Below are positions 31,258-38,340 of a DNA stretch of 39,836 nucleotides, piece by piece. Positions within the stretch are counted from its first letter, which is position 1. Every line of letters starts with the position of its first letter. The stretch covers positions 1-39,836 of the forward strand of contig CAYZAW010000015.1 in the NCBI GenBank assembly GCA_964476505.1. The letters are read 5' to 3'. The position numbers and the translations under genes were made by a program. Origin of the DNA: CAYZAW01 sp964476505. Lineage in GTDB: Bacteria > Bacillota > Clostridia > Christensenellales > CAG-138. The notes beneath the pieces were generated by a model. The model was not told the DNA's origin and made no database searches. It saw only the letters and a program-made list of their open reading frames with translations.

Positions 31258-32054
31258 ATATCACATTAGGGCAGTATTTCCTGGGCAATTCCCCCATACA
31301 CCGCCTCGATCCGCGCACAAAGATCCTGCTCATGCTGCTGTACATCGTGATCGTGTTTTTGGTGCAGTCCATTTGGCTGTTTATTCTACCGGCGGCATTC
31401 GTGTGCATGGTGATTCTGCTTTCCCAAGTGCCGGTAAGCTATGTGCTGCGCTCCCTCAAGCCGCTTCGGTTTTTGCTGTTGTTCATGTTTGTGATCAACC
31501 TGTTTTTCACGCCCGGCGTAACGGTGCTATTATCGTTCTGGATCATCAAGATCACAAACGAGGCGCTGCTGCAGGCGGTCTACATCTCGCTGCGGCTGAT
31601 TCTGTTGGTGGCGGGCACGTCGCTTATGACCCTTACCACCTCCCCCGTTTCCCTGACGGACGGGCTGGAACGGCTGATGTCTCCCTTTGCACGGTTCCGC
31701 TTTCCCGCGCATGAGCTTGCCATGATGATGACCATTGCGCTACGCTTTATCCCCACGCTTATGGAAGAAGCGGACAAAATACAAAAAGCGCAGATGGCGC
31801 GCGGTGCGGATTTTGAAAGCGGCAACCTGATCGCCCGCGCAAAAAGCATGATTCCCATACTGGTGCCGCTGTTCGTATCCGCCTTCCGCCGCGCGGACGA
31901 GCTGGCCATGGCCATGGAATCCCGCTGCTATCACGGCGGCGAAGGGCGTACCCGCATGCATGTACTGCGCTTTACTGCGGCGGACGGGTATGCCGCGCTG
32001 GTGACCGTTTTTGTAACTGCCTCTATTGTTGTGCTGGAAGCGGTGCTGCCGTGA
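31254..32054 (+). CDS. ecfT: ECF transporter transmembrane component EcfT
   Basis: The integral membrane scaffold of the ECF module, 266 aa with several hydrophobic segments (~28-45, ~50-70, ~85-105, ~115-135 and one at the C-terminal end). The coupling helices carry the Ala-Arg-Gly type motifs: QMARGADFES and AMAMESRCYHGGEGRT, which contact EcfA1/EcfA2. The start overlaps ecfA2 and its stop overlaps the next gene by GTGA, so it is translationally coupled on both sides. Confidence 0.93.
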   Translation: MNITLGQYFLGNSPIHRLDPRTKILLMLLYIVIVFLVQSIWLFILPAAFVCMVILLSQVPVSYVLRSLKPLRFLLLFMFVINLFFTPGVTVLLSFWIIKITNEALLQAVYISLRLILLVAGTSLMTLTTSPVSLTDGLERLMSPFARFRFPAHELAMMMTIALRFIPTLMEEADKIQKAQMARGADFESGNLIARAKSMIPILVPLFVSAFRRADELAMAMESRCYHGGEGRTRMHVLRFTAADGYAALVTVFVTASIVVLEAVLP

Positions 32055-32593
32055 GCGGCGATACCCTACAGCCGAATACCGAAATCGTAACAGTCGGCTC
32101 TCCGACTGACCCCAACGAACCGGCTGCACCCATGTCCGTTCCAACGCCCGAATCCGAGAACGGCGGCAGTCAGCCGGCTGCCTTACTGCAAAAAAGGCGG
32201 CGGAACCGCTTGCTTCTTATTGCCGCCGTGTTATTGCTGCTGGCGCTTGTGTGGCAGAGCATCATAAACAAAAACGGCGTGGAGGGGACCCTCATCCGCA
32301 CCCTGCAAGCCCACGGCTACACGGTTGTGGCGGACGATCTATACCCCGCCGCCGCGTACAGCGATACCAGCATTCGGGCGCTCCTGCCGGATACGGCATT
32401 GGAAGAAGCCGTTGCCGCGTCAAAAGCGGCGGGGTTTCCCTCGGATGTTGACCGAACCGGGCAGGTGGTGCTGTACATGACGGCGCTTTCCAATGCGGAC
32501 GTGATCACGGTATTTGTGATCGACCGAAACGTGGAGCTGGCCTTTGTGCAAACGCCCAACACCGATTCGGTATACCCCTTATGGGAGGAGTAG
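32051..32593 (+). CDS. Single-pass membrane protein of unknown function between ecfT and truA
   Basis: I do not recognise a family. The 180-aa protein starts with GTG (GTGA overlap with the ecfT stop). It has a Pro/Glu/Ser-rich cytosolic N-terminus of ~48 residues, a stretch KRRRNRL, then one hydrophobic segment at ~53-70 (LLLIAAVLLLLALVW), then an extracytoplasmic domain of ~110 residues with a mixed alpha/beta look (TLIRTLQAHGYTVVADDLYPA, VVLYMTALSNADVITVFVIDRNVELAFVQ). The N-in topology follows from the KRRR cluster. Its position between ecfT and truA is unusual, because these two are normally adjacent. truA starts 2 nt after its stop. Confidence 0.75.
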   Translation: MSGDTLQPNTEIVTVGSPTDPNEPAAPMSVPTPESENGGSQPAALLQKRRRNRLLLIAAVLLLLALVWQSIINKNGVEGTLIRTLQAHGYTVVADDLYPAAAYSDTSIRALLPDTALEEAVAASKAAGFPSDVDRTGQVVLYMTALSNADVITVFVIDRNVELAFVQTPNTDSVYPLWEE

Positions 32594-32595
32594 CC

Positions 32596-33357
32596 ATGCG
32601 CAATATCCGCCTTGTGATCGAATACGACGGTACCAATTACGTTGGCTGGCAGCGACAGCCCAACGGTATTGCGGTGCAGGAGGTATTGGAGCGTGAGCTT
32701 TCCGCCATCGTAAAAGCGCCTGTGACGTTACACGGCTCCGGCCGCACAGACAGCGGCGTACACGCGCTTTGCCAGGTTGCAAATTTTGAAACCAACGCCC
32801 GCATGCCCGCGGACAAATTTGCGTACGCGCTAAACGCGGGGCTTCCCCGGGACATTCGCGTGCGCTTTAGCGGCGAAGCGCCCTCGGATTTTCACGCACG
32901 CTTTTCCGCCAAGGAAAAAACTTATCGTTACACCATGCAGTTAGGCCCGCACAGCCGCGCCTTTTCCCGCAACACCGCGCTGCACCTGCACGGGCCGCTC
33001 AATATCCCCGCCATGGAGGCAGAGCTTCCTGCAATCATCGGCGAGCATGATTTTGCCGCCTTTATGTGCGCCAACACCAGTATACAAAGCACCGTGCGCA
33101 CCATATACGCCGCCTCCCTTACCCAACTGGACGACTATCTGTATTTTGACATAACCGGCAACGGCTTTTTGTACAACATGGTGCGCATTATCGTTGGCAC
33201 CCTGCTGGACGTGGGGCGCGGAATCCTTTCGCCCGGTGCCATACAACGCGCCCTTGCAACCGCCAGCCGTAGTGATGCGGGCGCAACTGCCCCCGCCCAC
33301 GGCCTAATGCTCATTCGCTTAAAGTATCCGGATTTCGACACGGACGATCTCATTTAA
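32596..33357 (+). CDS. truA: tRNA pseudouridine(38-40) synthase
   Basis: Converts uridines 38-40 in the tRNA anticodon arm to pseudouridine. The 253-aa length is usual. It starts MRNIRLVIEYDGTNYVGWQRQ; the catalytic Asp is in GSGRTDSGVHALCQVANFET; other motifs are SAKEKTYRYTM and GNGFLYNMVRIIVGTLLDVGRG. The start at 32596 is chosen since GGAGGAG lies just before it; the 5 codons upstream would overlap the neighbour. It is the last gene of the ecf operon. A stack of hairpins follows the stop. Confidence 0.95.
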   Translation: MRNIRLVIEYDGTNYVGWQRQPNGIAVQEVLERELSAIVKAPVTLHGSGRTDSGVHALCQVANFETNARMPADKFAYALNAGLPRDIRVRFSGEAPSDFHARFSAKEKTYRYTMQLGPHSRAFSRNTALHLHGPLNIPAMEAELPAIIGEHDFAAFMCANTSIQSTVRTIYAASLTQLDDYLYFDITGNGFLYNMVRIIVGTLLDVGRGILSPGAIQRALATASRSDAGATAPAHGLMLIRLKYPDFDTDDLI

Positions 33358-33358
33358 C

Positions 33359-33437
33359 ATGGGGCTCCGCCCCATACCCCGCTGGGGATACATCCCCAGA
33401 CCCCATTTACCGCCGGAAATATCCGGCGAGGGGTAAA
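33359..33437. repeat. Stacked hairpins after truA
   Basis: Three consecutive hairpins begin 2 bp after the truA stop: ATGGGGC-TCC-GCCCCAT (33359-33375); CTGGGGAT-AC-ATCCCCAG (33382-33399); and TTTACC-GCCGGA-AATA-TCCGGC-GAGG-GGTAAA (33406-33437). They form a cassette of palindromes, probably a dispersed intergenic repeat. Confidence 0.7.
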
Positions 33438-33448
33438 ATAGCTTCGCA

Positions 33449-33468
33449 GGCCGATGTGGTCATCGGCC
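33449..33468. repeat. TGGT-loop palindromic repeat, third copy
   Basis: GGCCGATG-TGGT-CATCGGCC. The loop TGGT and loop-side stem GATG/CATC match the copies at 14257-14278 and 14317-14338; the outer stem pairs are different but still complementary. It is followed by CTTACG, as the others are by CCTAC. Confidence 0.7.
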
Positions 33469-33484
33469 CTTACGAAAAAGGGTA

Positions 33485-33715
33485 CAGGGGCAAGGGCGGC
33501 TTGTTCCGCAGGCGGCGTCGTCCCTTAGGCTTTCAATCGTGGGCAAGGGCGGCTTGTTCCGCAGGCGGCATCGTCCCTTAGGCTTTCAATCGTGGGCAAG
33601 GGCAGCTTGTTCCGCAGGCGGCGTCGTCCCTTAGGCTTTCAATCGTGGGCAAGGGCGGCTTGTTCCGCAGGCGGCAACGTCCCTAATGCTTTTAATCGTG
33701 GGCAAGGGCGGCATG
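33485..33715. repeat. 53-bp tandem repeat array (four copies plus partial)
   Basis: The unit, which begins CAAGGGCGGCTTGTTCCGC and contains CCCTTAGGCTTTCAATCG, recurs with exact 53-bp spacing. Copies start at 33491, 33544, 33597 and 33650, and a partial fifth is at 33703. Copies differ at few positions; the last full copy has AACGTCCCTAATGCTTTTAATCG. There are no unique spacers, so it is not a CRISPR array. Confidence 0.9.
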
Positions 33716-33737
33716 CACGGCCGTAGCCCACTCCTTG

Positions 33738-33777
33738 CAGGTTTTGACGGCCGTGCCGTAGGCACAGTCAAAACCTG
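33738..33777. repeat. Long inverted repeat after the tandem array
   Basis: CAGGTTTTGAC (33738-33748) pairs with GTCAAAACCTG (33767-33777); inside, GTGCC pairs with GGCAC. It is a cruciform-type hairpin with no coding sense. Confidence 0.7.
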
Positions 33778-33788
33778 AGAAAAGAATC

Positions 33789-33824
33789 AAAAAGGTGGGT
33801 GACCCGCAGGTCACCCACCTTTTT
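33789..33824. terminator. Terminator of the SPFH gene
   Basis: AAAAAGGTGGGTGACC-CGCA-GGTCACCCACCTTTTT, a perfect 16-bp stem with A and T runs. It lies 14 nt after the SPFH stop (minus strand). Confidence 0.92.
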
Positions 33825-33837
33825 GAAAGCGTAAGCG

Positions 33838-35142
33838 CTACTTTATATCATTCTCGTCAAACACATCCCCGCACTCCGGGCAGAACTTGGGCGGCTTGGT
33901 GGGGTCATCCGGCTCCCAGCCGCACTTATCGCACTTGTAAAGGGGTGCGCTCTCCGGCTTCTTCGCGCCGCAGTCCGAGCAGAATTTGCCCTTGTTTACC
34001 GTACCGCAGACGCACGTCCAACCGCTTTTGCCTGCCGGGCGGGCTTTGCCGCACTCGGAACAGAATTTAGCCGTATTCGCCGTGCCGCAGGCGCACGTCC
34101 ACGTTGCCGCAGCCACCTGCTGCGGCGTTGCCTGCCCCATTTGGTACAGACCCTGCGCGTTCATGCCGCCGGCGTTTTGTGCCATATTCATGCCCATAAA
34201 CGCGCCCATTGCGCCCATGCCGCCTTCGTTGGCAGCGGCGGTCTTCATCGCCTCCGCCTGCGCGCTTGCCAGGTGCGCCGCCGCCATGGTGGGATTACGG
34301 AGCGCCGCGCTCTTTTGCAGTTCCTTGATGGCCTTTTCGTCTTCCTCGTTAGCAGTTACGGAGCTAACGCCGAAGGACACCACGGACACGCCGCGAAGCC
34401 CGCTCCACTTGGCAGAAAGCACATCGTTGAGCGCACCTGCCAATTCCTCGGTATGGCCGGGCAGCGCGCTGTACCGAATGCCCTGCGTAGAGATCTTTGC
34501 AAAGGCGGGCTGTAATGCGGTCAACAGCTCGGTTTTCAGCTGGCTGTCGATCTTGTCACGCGTGTAGCTTACGGACACATTACCGCAAACGTTTTTATAG
34601 AACAGCATGGGATCGGTCAGCTTATAGGAATACTCCCCGAAGCATTTGATGCCGATATCCATGTCCAAGCCGATGTTGTTATCCACCACGCGGAAGGGAA
34701 CCGGATTGGCGGTGCCGTATTTATTGCCGATGATCTCCTTGATATTAAAGAAATAAATGCGCTGATCCTTACCGGTATCGCCGCCCATGGTAAAACGCTT
34801 TTTCAGTGTTTCCCATGTAGCCTTCAGGCCCTTGCCCAAGCCGCCGTAAAATATGGAGGGCTCCGTGGAACTGTCCCATACGAACTCGCCGGGCTCCGCG
34901 CAGAATTCTACGATCGCGCCCTGCTCCACGATCATCATGCACTGCCCGTCGTTTACCGCGATGATGGAGCCGTTGCTGATGATGTTCTCCTCGCCCTTAT
35001 AGTTGGAGCTGCGCCCCGAGGTGCGTTTTACGCCCTTTTCCGCCAGTACGTTTTCCGACATTGCCTCACAATAAAAATACTCGCGCCATTGATCCGCCAG
35101 CACGCCGGTAAGCGCACCAACGCCAGCCTTCAGTAATCCCAT
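33838..35142 (-). CDS. SPFH domain protein with C-terminal zinc ribbons (YdjI-like)
   Basis: A 434-aa protein of the SPFH/virion-core type related to Bacillus YdjI. The N-terminal ~290 residues form the SPFH-like region (NGSIIAVNDGQCMMIVEQGAIVEF, EFVWDSSTEPSIFYGG, VSVSYTRDKIDSQLKTELLTALQPAF). A Gly/Met/Ala-rich linker, GGMGAMGAFMGMNMAQNAGG, follows at ~310-345. The C-terminus holds three zinc ribbons: CACGTANTAKFCSECG, CVCGTVNKGKFCSDCG and CDKCGWEPDD...FCPECG. No transmembrane segment is seen. The exact role is unknown; relatives are linked to membrane or envelope stress. AAAGGAG precedes the ATG; monocistronic. Confidence 0.87.
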   Translation of the reverse strand: MGLLKAGVGALTGVLADQWREYFYCEAMSENVLAEKGVKRTSGRSSNYKGEENIISNGSIIAVNDGQCMMIVEQGAIVEFCAEPGEFVWDSSTEPSIFYGGLGKGLKATWETLKKRFTMGGDTGKDQRIYFFNIKEIIGNKYGTANPVPFRVVDNNIGLDMDIGIKCFGEYSYKLTDPMLFYKNVCGNVSVSYTRDKIDSQLKTELLTALQPAFAKISTQGIRYSALPGHTEELAGALNDVLSAKWSGLRGVSVVSFGVSSVTANEEDEKAIKELQKSAALRNPTMAAAHLASAQAEAMKTAAANEGGMGAMGAFMGMNMAQNAGGMNAQGLYQMGQATPQQVAAATWTCACGTANTAKFCSECGKARPAGKSGWTCVCGTVNKGKFCSDCGAKKPESAPLYKCDKCGWEPDDPTKPPKFCPECGDVFDENDIK

Positions 35143-35310
35143 ATTGCTTTCTCCTTTTCATCAATATCATTGACGGCGAGCCTGCCCGCCTATATTCGAC
35201 TTATCATTATATTACCATCATCACCGGCATATTTCCATCCCCGAATTCGTGGGAGTTGAGCGCTGCATTGCGGTTAGATACCGATGCGATACATCTTTTC
35301 GCTTAAACCG
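35143..35310. other. Intergenic region between the SPFH gene and the tRNA-Arg promoter
   Basis: A minus-strand TATAAT (35211-35206) could be the -10 box for the SPFH gene, but no convincing -35 was found. Nothing else is seen here. Confidence 0.3.
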
Positions 35311-35340
35311 TTGCGAAGTTGCGGTCAACTGTGGTATATT
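35311..35340 (+). promoter_or_regulatory. Promoter for the tRNA-Arg locus
   Basis: -35 TTGCGA (35311-35316), 18-bp spacer, -10 TATATT (35335-35340). It stands ~40 bp before the tRNA fragment and ~110 bp before the intact tRNA-Arg, so it drives both. Confidence 0.5.
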
Positions 35341-35381
35341 GTGTGTTGCTGTGAGGTGTAGCGCGCCTCAAAGAAGAATAT

Positions 35382-35420
35382 GTCTCCGTAGCTCAGCAGG
35401 ATAGAGCGTTCGCCTCCTAA
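35382..35420 (+). pseudogene. 5' half of a tRNA-Arg(CCT), cut at the anticodon loop
   Basis: GTCTCCG-TA-GCTC...GAGC-G-TTCGC-CTCCTAA gives a normal acceptor 5' strand, D-arm, anticodon 5' stem and loop with anticodon CCT. Immediately after the loop the sequence becomes TCCCCCCGAGCTGCAC and no 3' half follows. Its acceptor strand (GTCTCCG) differs from the intact tRNA-Arg 33 bp downstream (GTTCCCG), so it is a fragment of a different tRNA gene, not a simple duplicate. Confidence 0.8.
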
Positions 35421-35452
35421 TCCCCCCGAGCTGCACAAAAATTACATAACAA

Positions 35453-35529
35453 GTTCCCGTAGCTCAGCCGGATAGAGCGGTCGCCTCCTAAGCGACAGGC
35501 CAGGCGTTCGAATCGCCTCGGGAACGCCA
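35453..35529 (+). tRNA. tRNA-Arg (CCT)
   Basis: Intact tRNA of 74 nt plus encoded CCA (35527-35529). Acceptor GTTCCCG/CGGGAAC; D-arm GCTC/GAGC; anticodon stem GTCGC/GCGAC with loop CTCCTAA (anticodon CCT); T-arm AGGCG-TTCGAAT-CGCCT; discriminator G. tRNA-Arg(CCU) genes are common integration targets for mobile elements, and the mobile region starts directly to the right. Confidence 0.97.
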
Positions 35530-35530
35530 A

Positions 35531-35563
35531 AAAAGCCCGGAAACAAAGCGTTTTCGGGCTTTC
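35531..35563 (+). terminator. Terminator of tRNA-Arg
   Basis: AAAGCCCG, a loop with AAAC/GTTT inner pairs, CGGGCTTTCG. It starts 2 nt after the encoded CCA. Confidence 0.7.
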
Positions 35564-35768
35564 GTTATCTTGAAAAGCTTGCTAATTTCCGACTCTTAAA
35601 AGGACAAAAACAGGGTCATTTTGAGCGGCATTGGAACCCAAATCTGCGGCTTCAAAACCGGTACATTCGATCGATTTTACTACATTTTACCACATTTTCT
35701 ATATAACCAATCCGTACATTCGCGGACTATGTGGACGTAATGGACTGACCAAAGTATCATCAGTTGTT
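35564..35768. other. AT-rich gene-free stretch at the mobile-element border
   Basis: About 200 bp of AT-rich sequence between the tRNA-Arg terminator and the first element gene. It contains a repeated CTACATTTTACCACATTTTC pattern but no convincing ORF, promoter or hairpin. This is where an attL arm-type region could lie; not demonstrated. Confidence 0.3.
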
Positions 35769-36254
35769 TTATTTCTTTGAAGAGAAAAGGTATTTTCCCC
35801 CAACGAACATGATCACAGCACCTAATGCACTTCCAAACCCAATTAACACTTTTCCAAATGTAGTATCGAAGAACTTTTTGCTTCGTTCATCCATACTATC
35901 ATATATCTTGGCTATCTCCATGAGTTGGTCAATAATGTACTTTTTGTTTTCAAAGGGTATATCGCCTTTGTTGAGCTCCGTTTTTAAAGCGTCGCTAATG
36001 TTATCGATTTTCTCAATAAGCGCTGATGTTGTTCGGTCATTTTTTTCTAGCATATTATTGTATGCTGCTGCTGTCGAGTCAATATATGCACGGCACAGCT
36101 GAGTGAATTGAGGTATCTGCTCAATTACTTTCATTCTGACCTCATCGCTCATATCAGGCATCATAGAAACAAATTCTATAAACTTCTCTTTTGACAAATT
36201 TCGCCATGATGTGATTCCAAGTGTTTCCATCAATGAGCTTTCCGAGTTATACAT
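35769..36254 (-). CDS. Tail-anchored helical protein of unknown function (element cargo candidate)
   Basis: I do not recognise a family. The 161-aa protein is mostly helical and charged (ALIEKIDNISDALKTELNKGD, IIDQLMEIAKIYDSMDERSKKFF), with a single C-terminal hydrophobic segment at ~137-157 (VLIGFGSALGAVIMFVGGKYLF) followed by SSKK, giving a tail-anchor look. The gene is clearly more AT-rich than the host chromosome. AAGGAG lies 9 nt before the ATG. It is divergent from the parA leader and lies alone next to the tRNA-Arg, the usual place for accessory cargo in integrative elements. Confidence 0.7.
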   Translation of the reverse strand: MYNSESSLMETLGITSWRNLSKEKFIEFVSMMPDMSDEVRMKVIEQIPQFTQLCRAYIDSTAAAYNNMLEKNDRTTSALIEKIDNISDALKTELNKGDIPFENKKYIIDQLMEIAKIYDSMDERSKKFFDTTFGKVLIGFGSALGAVIMFVGGKYLFSSKK

Positions 36255-36334
36255 AACACATTTCTCCTTGTTTAGTTTCTATCGATTTGTTGGATTTGTT
36301 GAGCGAAACATAAGAAAAACAGGAGGCTCCACAT

Positions 36335-36517
36335 ATGACATTGCGTTCACCAAGCAAGTATAGCATGCCTGAAAGCAATATGGAAGCAATGTATCGCTTA
36401 TTATCTAAATGTAAATGCTTTGTCAAAACATACATAGCGCATACATTAAGAGCATTGATCTGTTTGGTCGGTGCTCTTTTTTGTTGCGCGAAAAAGAAAC
36501 GGAGGAAGAAAACATGA
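36335..36517 (+). CDS. Possible 60-aa leader ORF upstream of parA
   Basis: An ATG ORF preceded by AGGAGG at 8 nt. It encodes a small protein with a basic N-half, one hydrophobic stretch near the end (TLRALICLVGALFCC) and a Lys/Arg-rich tail, AKKKRRKKT. Its stop overlaps the parA start as ATGA, so its translation could be coupled to parA. A terminator-like hairpin (36448-36484) sits inside the ORF. It may be a real small protein, a leader peptide for attenuation, or chance. Confidence 0.4.
   Translation: MTLRSPSKYSMPESNMEAMYRLLSKCKCFVKTYIAHTLRALICLVGALFCCAKKKRRKKT
36448..36484 (+). terminator. Attenuator-like terminator upstream of parA
   Basis: AAGAGCA (36448-36454), 17-nt loop, TGCTCTT (36472-36478) followed by TTTTTG. 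It lies 30 nt before the parA ATG and within the leader ORF, so ribosomes on the leader ORF would melt it. Confidence 0.6.
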
Positions 36518-37326
36518 CCAAAGTAATCGCACTTGCCAATCAGAAAGGCGGGGTGGGCAAAACGACCACCGCCGTCAATCTCGGCATCGGGCTTGCGCGG
36601 CAGAACAAGAAGGTACTGCTCATCGACGCGGACAGTCAGGGCAACCTGACGGACGCGCTCGGATGGAAGCAGCCGGACAATTTGGAGGTGACGCTTGCAA
36701 CGCTGCTGAAAAAAGTCATCGACGAAAAACCCATTGAGGATGGTGAGGGCATCTTGCACCACGCAGAGGGCGTCGACCTTGTACCGTCAAACATTGAGCT
36801 CTCCGCGTTGGAAATGACGCTGTTCAACACCATGCGGCGGGAATATGCCATGGCGGATTATCTCAGAACCGTCAAGCGGGGCTACGATTATGTGCTCATC
36901 GACTGCTCGCCCTCGCTCGGCATGATTACCGTCAACGCCCTTGTCGCCGCCGACAGCGTAATTATACCCGTACAGTCACACTATCTGCCCACTAAGGGCA
37001 TGAGTCAGCTTTTGCAGACGGTAAACCGCGTCAGGCGCGGACTCAACCCGCATCTGCGAATCGACGGCGCGCTGCTTACGATGGTGGACAACCGCACCAA
37101 CTTTGCAAAGGACGTTTCTGCCGCCCTGCGCGAGGGATATGCGGGCAAGCTCAAGGTGTTCAAAACCGAGATTCCGCTTGCCATCCGCGCCGCGGAAGCT
37201 GCCGCAACGGGCAACAGCATCTTCATTCACGATGCAGGCGGCAAGGTCGCCGCAGCCTACGGTGAACTTACAAAGGAGGTAATCGCAAATGTCAGAGAAA
37301 AAGCGCGTGACAATCCGTGTCGATAA
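36514..37326 (+). CDS. parA: ParA-family partition ATPase
   Basis: A 270-aa Walker-type ATPase of the ParA/Soj family, expected to stabilise or segregate the element. The deviant Walker A motif QKGGVGKTTTAVNL is at ~10-23; LIDADSQGNLTDALGW and VLIDCSPSLGMIT are the switch and Walker B regions; VIIPVQSHYLPTKGM is also typical. The start at 36514 has ACGGAGGAAGAAAAC upstream; the longer frame runs into the leader. It overlaps parB by 38 bp. Base composition returns to GC-rich here, unlike the AT-rich region to the left. This pair is common on Clostridia integrative elements. Confidence 0.92.
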   Translation: MTKVIALANQKGGVGKTTTAVNLGIGLARQNKKVLLIDADSQGNLTDALGWKQPDNLEVTLATLLKKVIDEKPIEDGEGILHHAEGVDLVPSNIELSALEMTLFNTMRREYAMADYLRTVKRGYDYVLIDCSPSLGMITVNALVAADSVIIPVQSHYLPTKGMSQLLQTVNRVRRGLNPHLRIDGALLTMVDNRTNFAKDVSAALREGYAGKLKVFKTEIPLAIRAAEAAATGNSIFIHDAGGKVAAAYGELTKEVIANVREKARDNPCR

Positions 37327-38242
37327 TGTAGACGATCTGTTCAAGACTGACGAGCAGCGGGAGGACGATCTGCGGGAACGGGTGATTGAAATCCCGCTCG
37401 ACGAACTGCACCCGTTCAAGGATCATCCGTTCCACGTCAGTAATGACGACGAACTCAAAGGGCTGGCGGAGAGCATCGCGGAAAACGGCATGGTCACGCC
37501 CGCAATCGCCCGCCCGCGAAAAGACGGCGGGTATGAACTGATTGCCGGACACCGGCGCAAGGCGGCCTGCCGCATGGCGGGTATCGAAACCATGCCCGTA
37601 CTCATCCGCGATATGGACGACGACACCGCAACCATTATCATGGTGGACAGCAACAAACAGCGCGAAAATCTGCTTGCGAGCGAAAAGGCGTTTGCGTATA
37701 AAATGCGGTTGGAAGCGGTGAAAAGAAAGGCAGGCAGACCGGTAAAAGATAATTCGTGCCAAGTTGGCACAGATTCTTTTGGTGTGCGTTCAGATGAGCT
37801 GATTGCCGCCGAATTATCCGAAAGTGCACGGACAATCCAGCGCTATATCCGCCTCACAAACCTCATTCCTGAACTGCTGCAAATGGTGGACGATAAGCGT
37901 ATAGCCCTAAGTCCTGCCGTGGAGTTGTCCTACCTTCCGACAGAACAGCAAAACACCCTGTTTGAAGCCATGCAGGAGCAGGACTGTACGCCGTCGTTTT
38001 CGCAGTCGGTGCGCCTGAAGGGGCTGCTGAACGAGGGAAAGCTGACCAACGAGGCCATTTTCAATATGCTTATGGAACCGAAAGCCAATCAGCGGGAAAA
38101 GGTCACATTTCAGTATGAACGTCTCCGCAAATACTTCCCGCGCTGCACGCCGCAGCAGATGGAAGAAAAAATCATCGGCGTGCTCGAAGAACGGGAGCGT
38201 CAGAAGGAGCGCCAACGCAAAAGAGATGAGCAGGAGCGTTGA
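37289..38242 (+). CDS. parB: ParB/RepB/Spo0J-family partition protein
   Basis: A 317-aa CTP- and DNA-binding partition protein. The N-terminal ParB domain has the sequence IPLDELHPFKDHPFHV, ESIAENGMVTPAIARP and the CTP-binding box ELIAGHRRKAACRMAG. The central helix-turn-helix region is LIAAELSESARTIQRYIRLTNL. The C-terminus is a charged coiled-coil-like tail, ERERQKERQRKRDEQER. AAAGGAGG precedes the ATG inside parA, and the 38-bp overlap suggests coupled translation. No consensus parS was found in the window. Confidence 0.92.
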   Translation: MSEKKRVTIRVDNVDDLFKTDEQREDDLRERVIEIPLDELHPFKDHPFHVSNDDELKGLAESIAENGMVTPAIARPRKDGGYELIAGHRRKAACRMAGIETMPVLIRDMDDDTATIIMVDSNKQRENLLASEKAFAYKMRLEAVKRKAGRPVKDNSCQVGTDSFGVRSDELIAAELSESARTIQRYIRLTNLIPELLQMVDDKRIALSPAVELSYLPTEQQNTLFEAMQEQDCTPSFSQSVRLKGLLNEGKLTNEAIFNMLMEPKANQREKVTFQYERLRKYFPRCTPQQMEEKIIGVLEERERQKERQRKRDEQER

Positions 38243-38251
38243 GTTCCTCTT

Positions 38252-38340
38252 ACTAACCGAGAATTAAAAGGCTTACTGCCCGAGAAAAAGATTATTCGCT
38301 TTCTCGGGCGGCAGGTTTGCGATTCCCTTTTTCGGTTGGT
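38252..38340 (+). promoter_or_regulatory. Nested stem-loop region between parB and tnpV
   Basis: The outer pair ACTAACCGA (38252-38260) / TCGGTTGGT (38332-38340) encloses CTGCCCGAGAAA (38276-38287) / TTTCTCGG..GGCAG (38300-38314). The structure ends ~17 nt before the tnpV ribosome-binding site, so it could be a leader control element or the trace of a conserved RNA. Confidence 0.45.

Noticed and set aside
33485..33715. Possible CRISPR array
   Set aside because: Repeats abut with a fixed 53-bp period and no unique spacers; no cas genes nearby. It is a plain tandem repeat.
35610..35680. tRNA-like look of the AT-rich border on the minus strand (GGTTTTGAAGCCGC...GGGTTCC)
   Set aside because: No acceptor stem or D-arm can be built and the T-stem does not pair.
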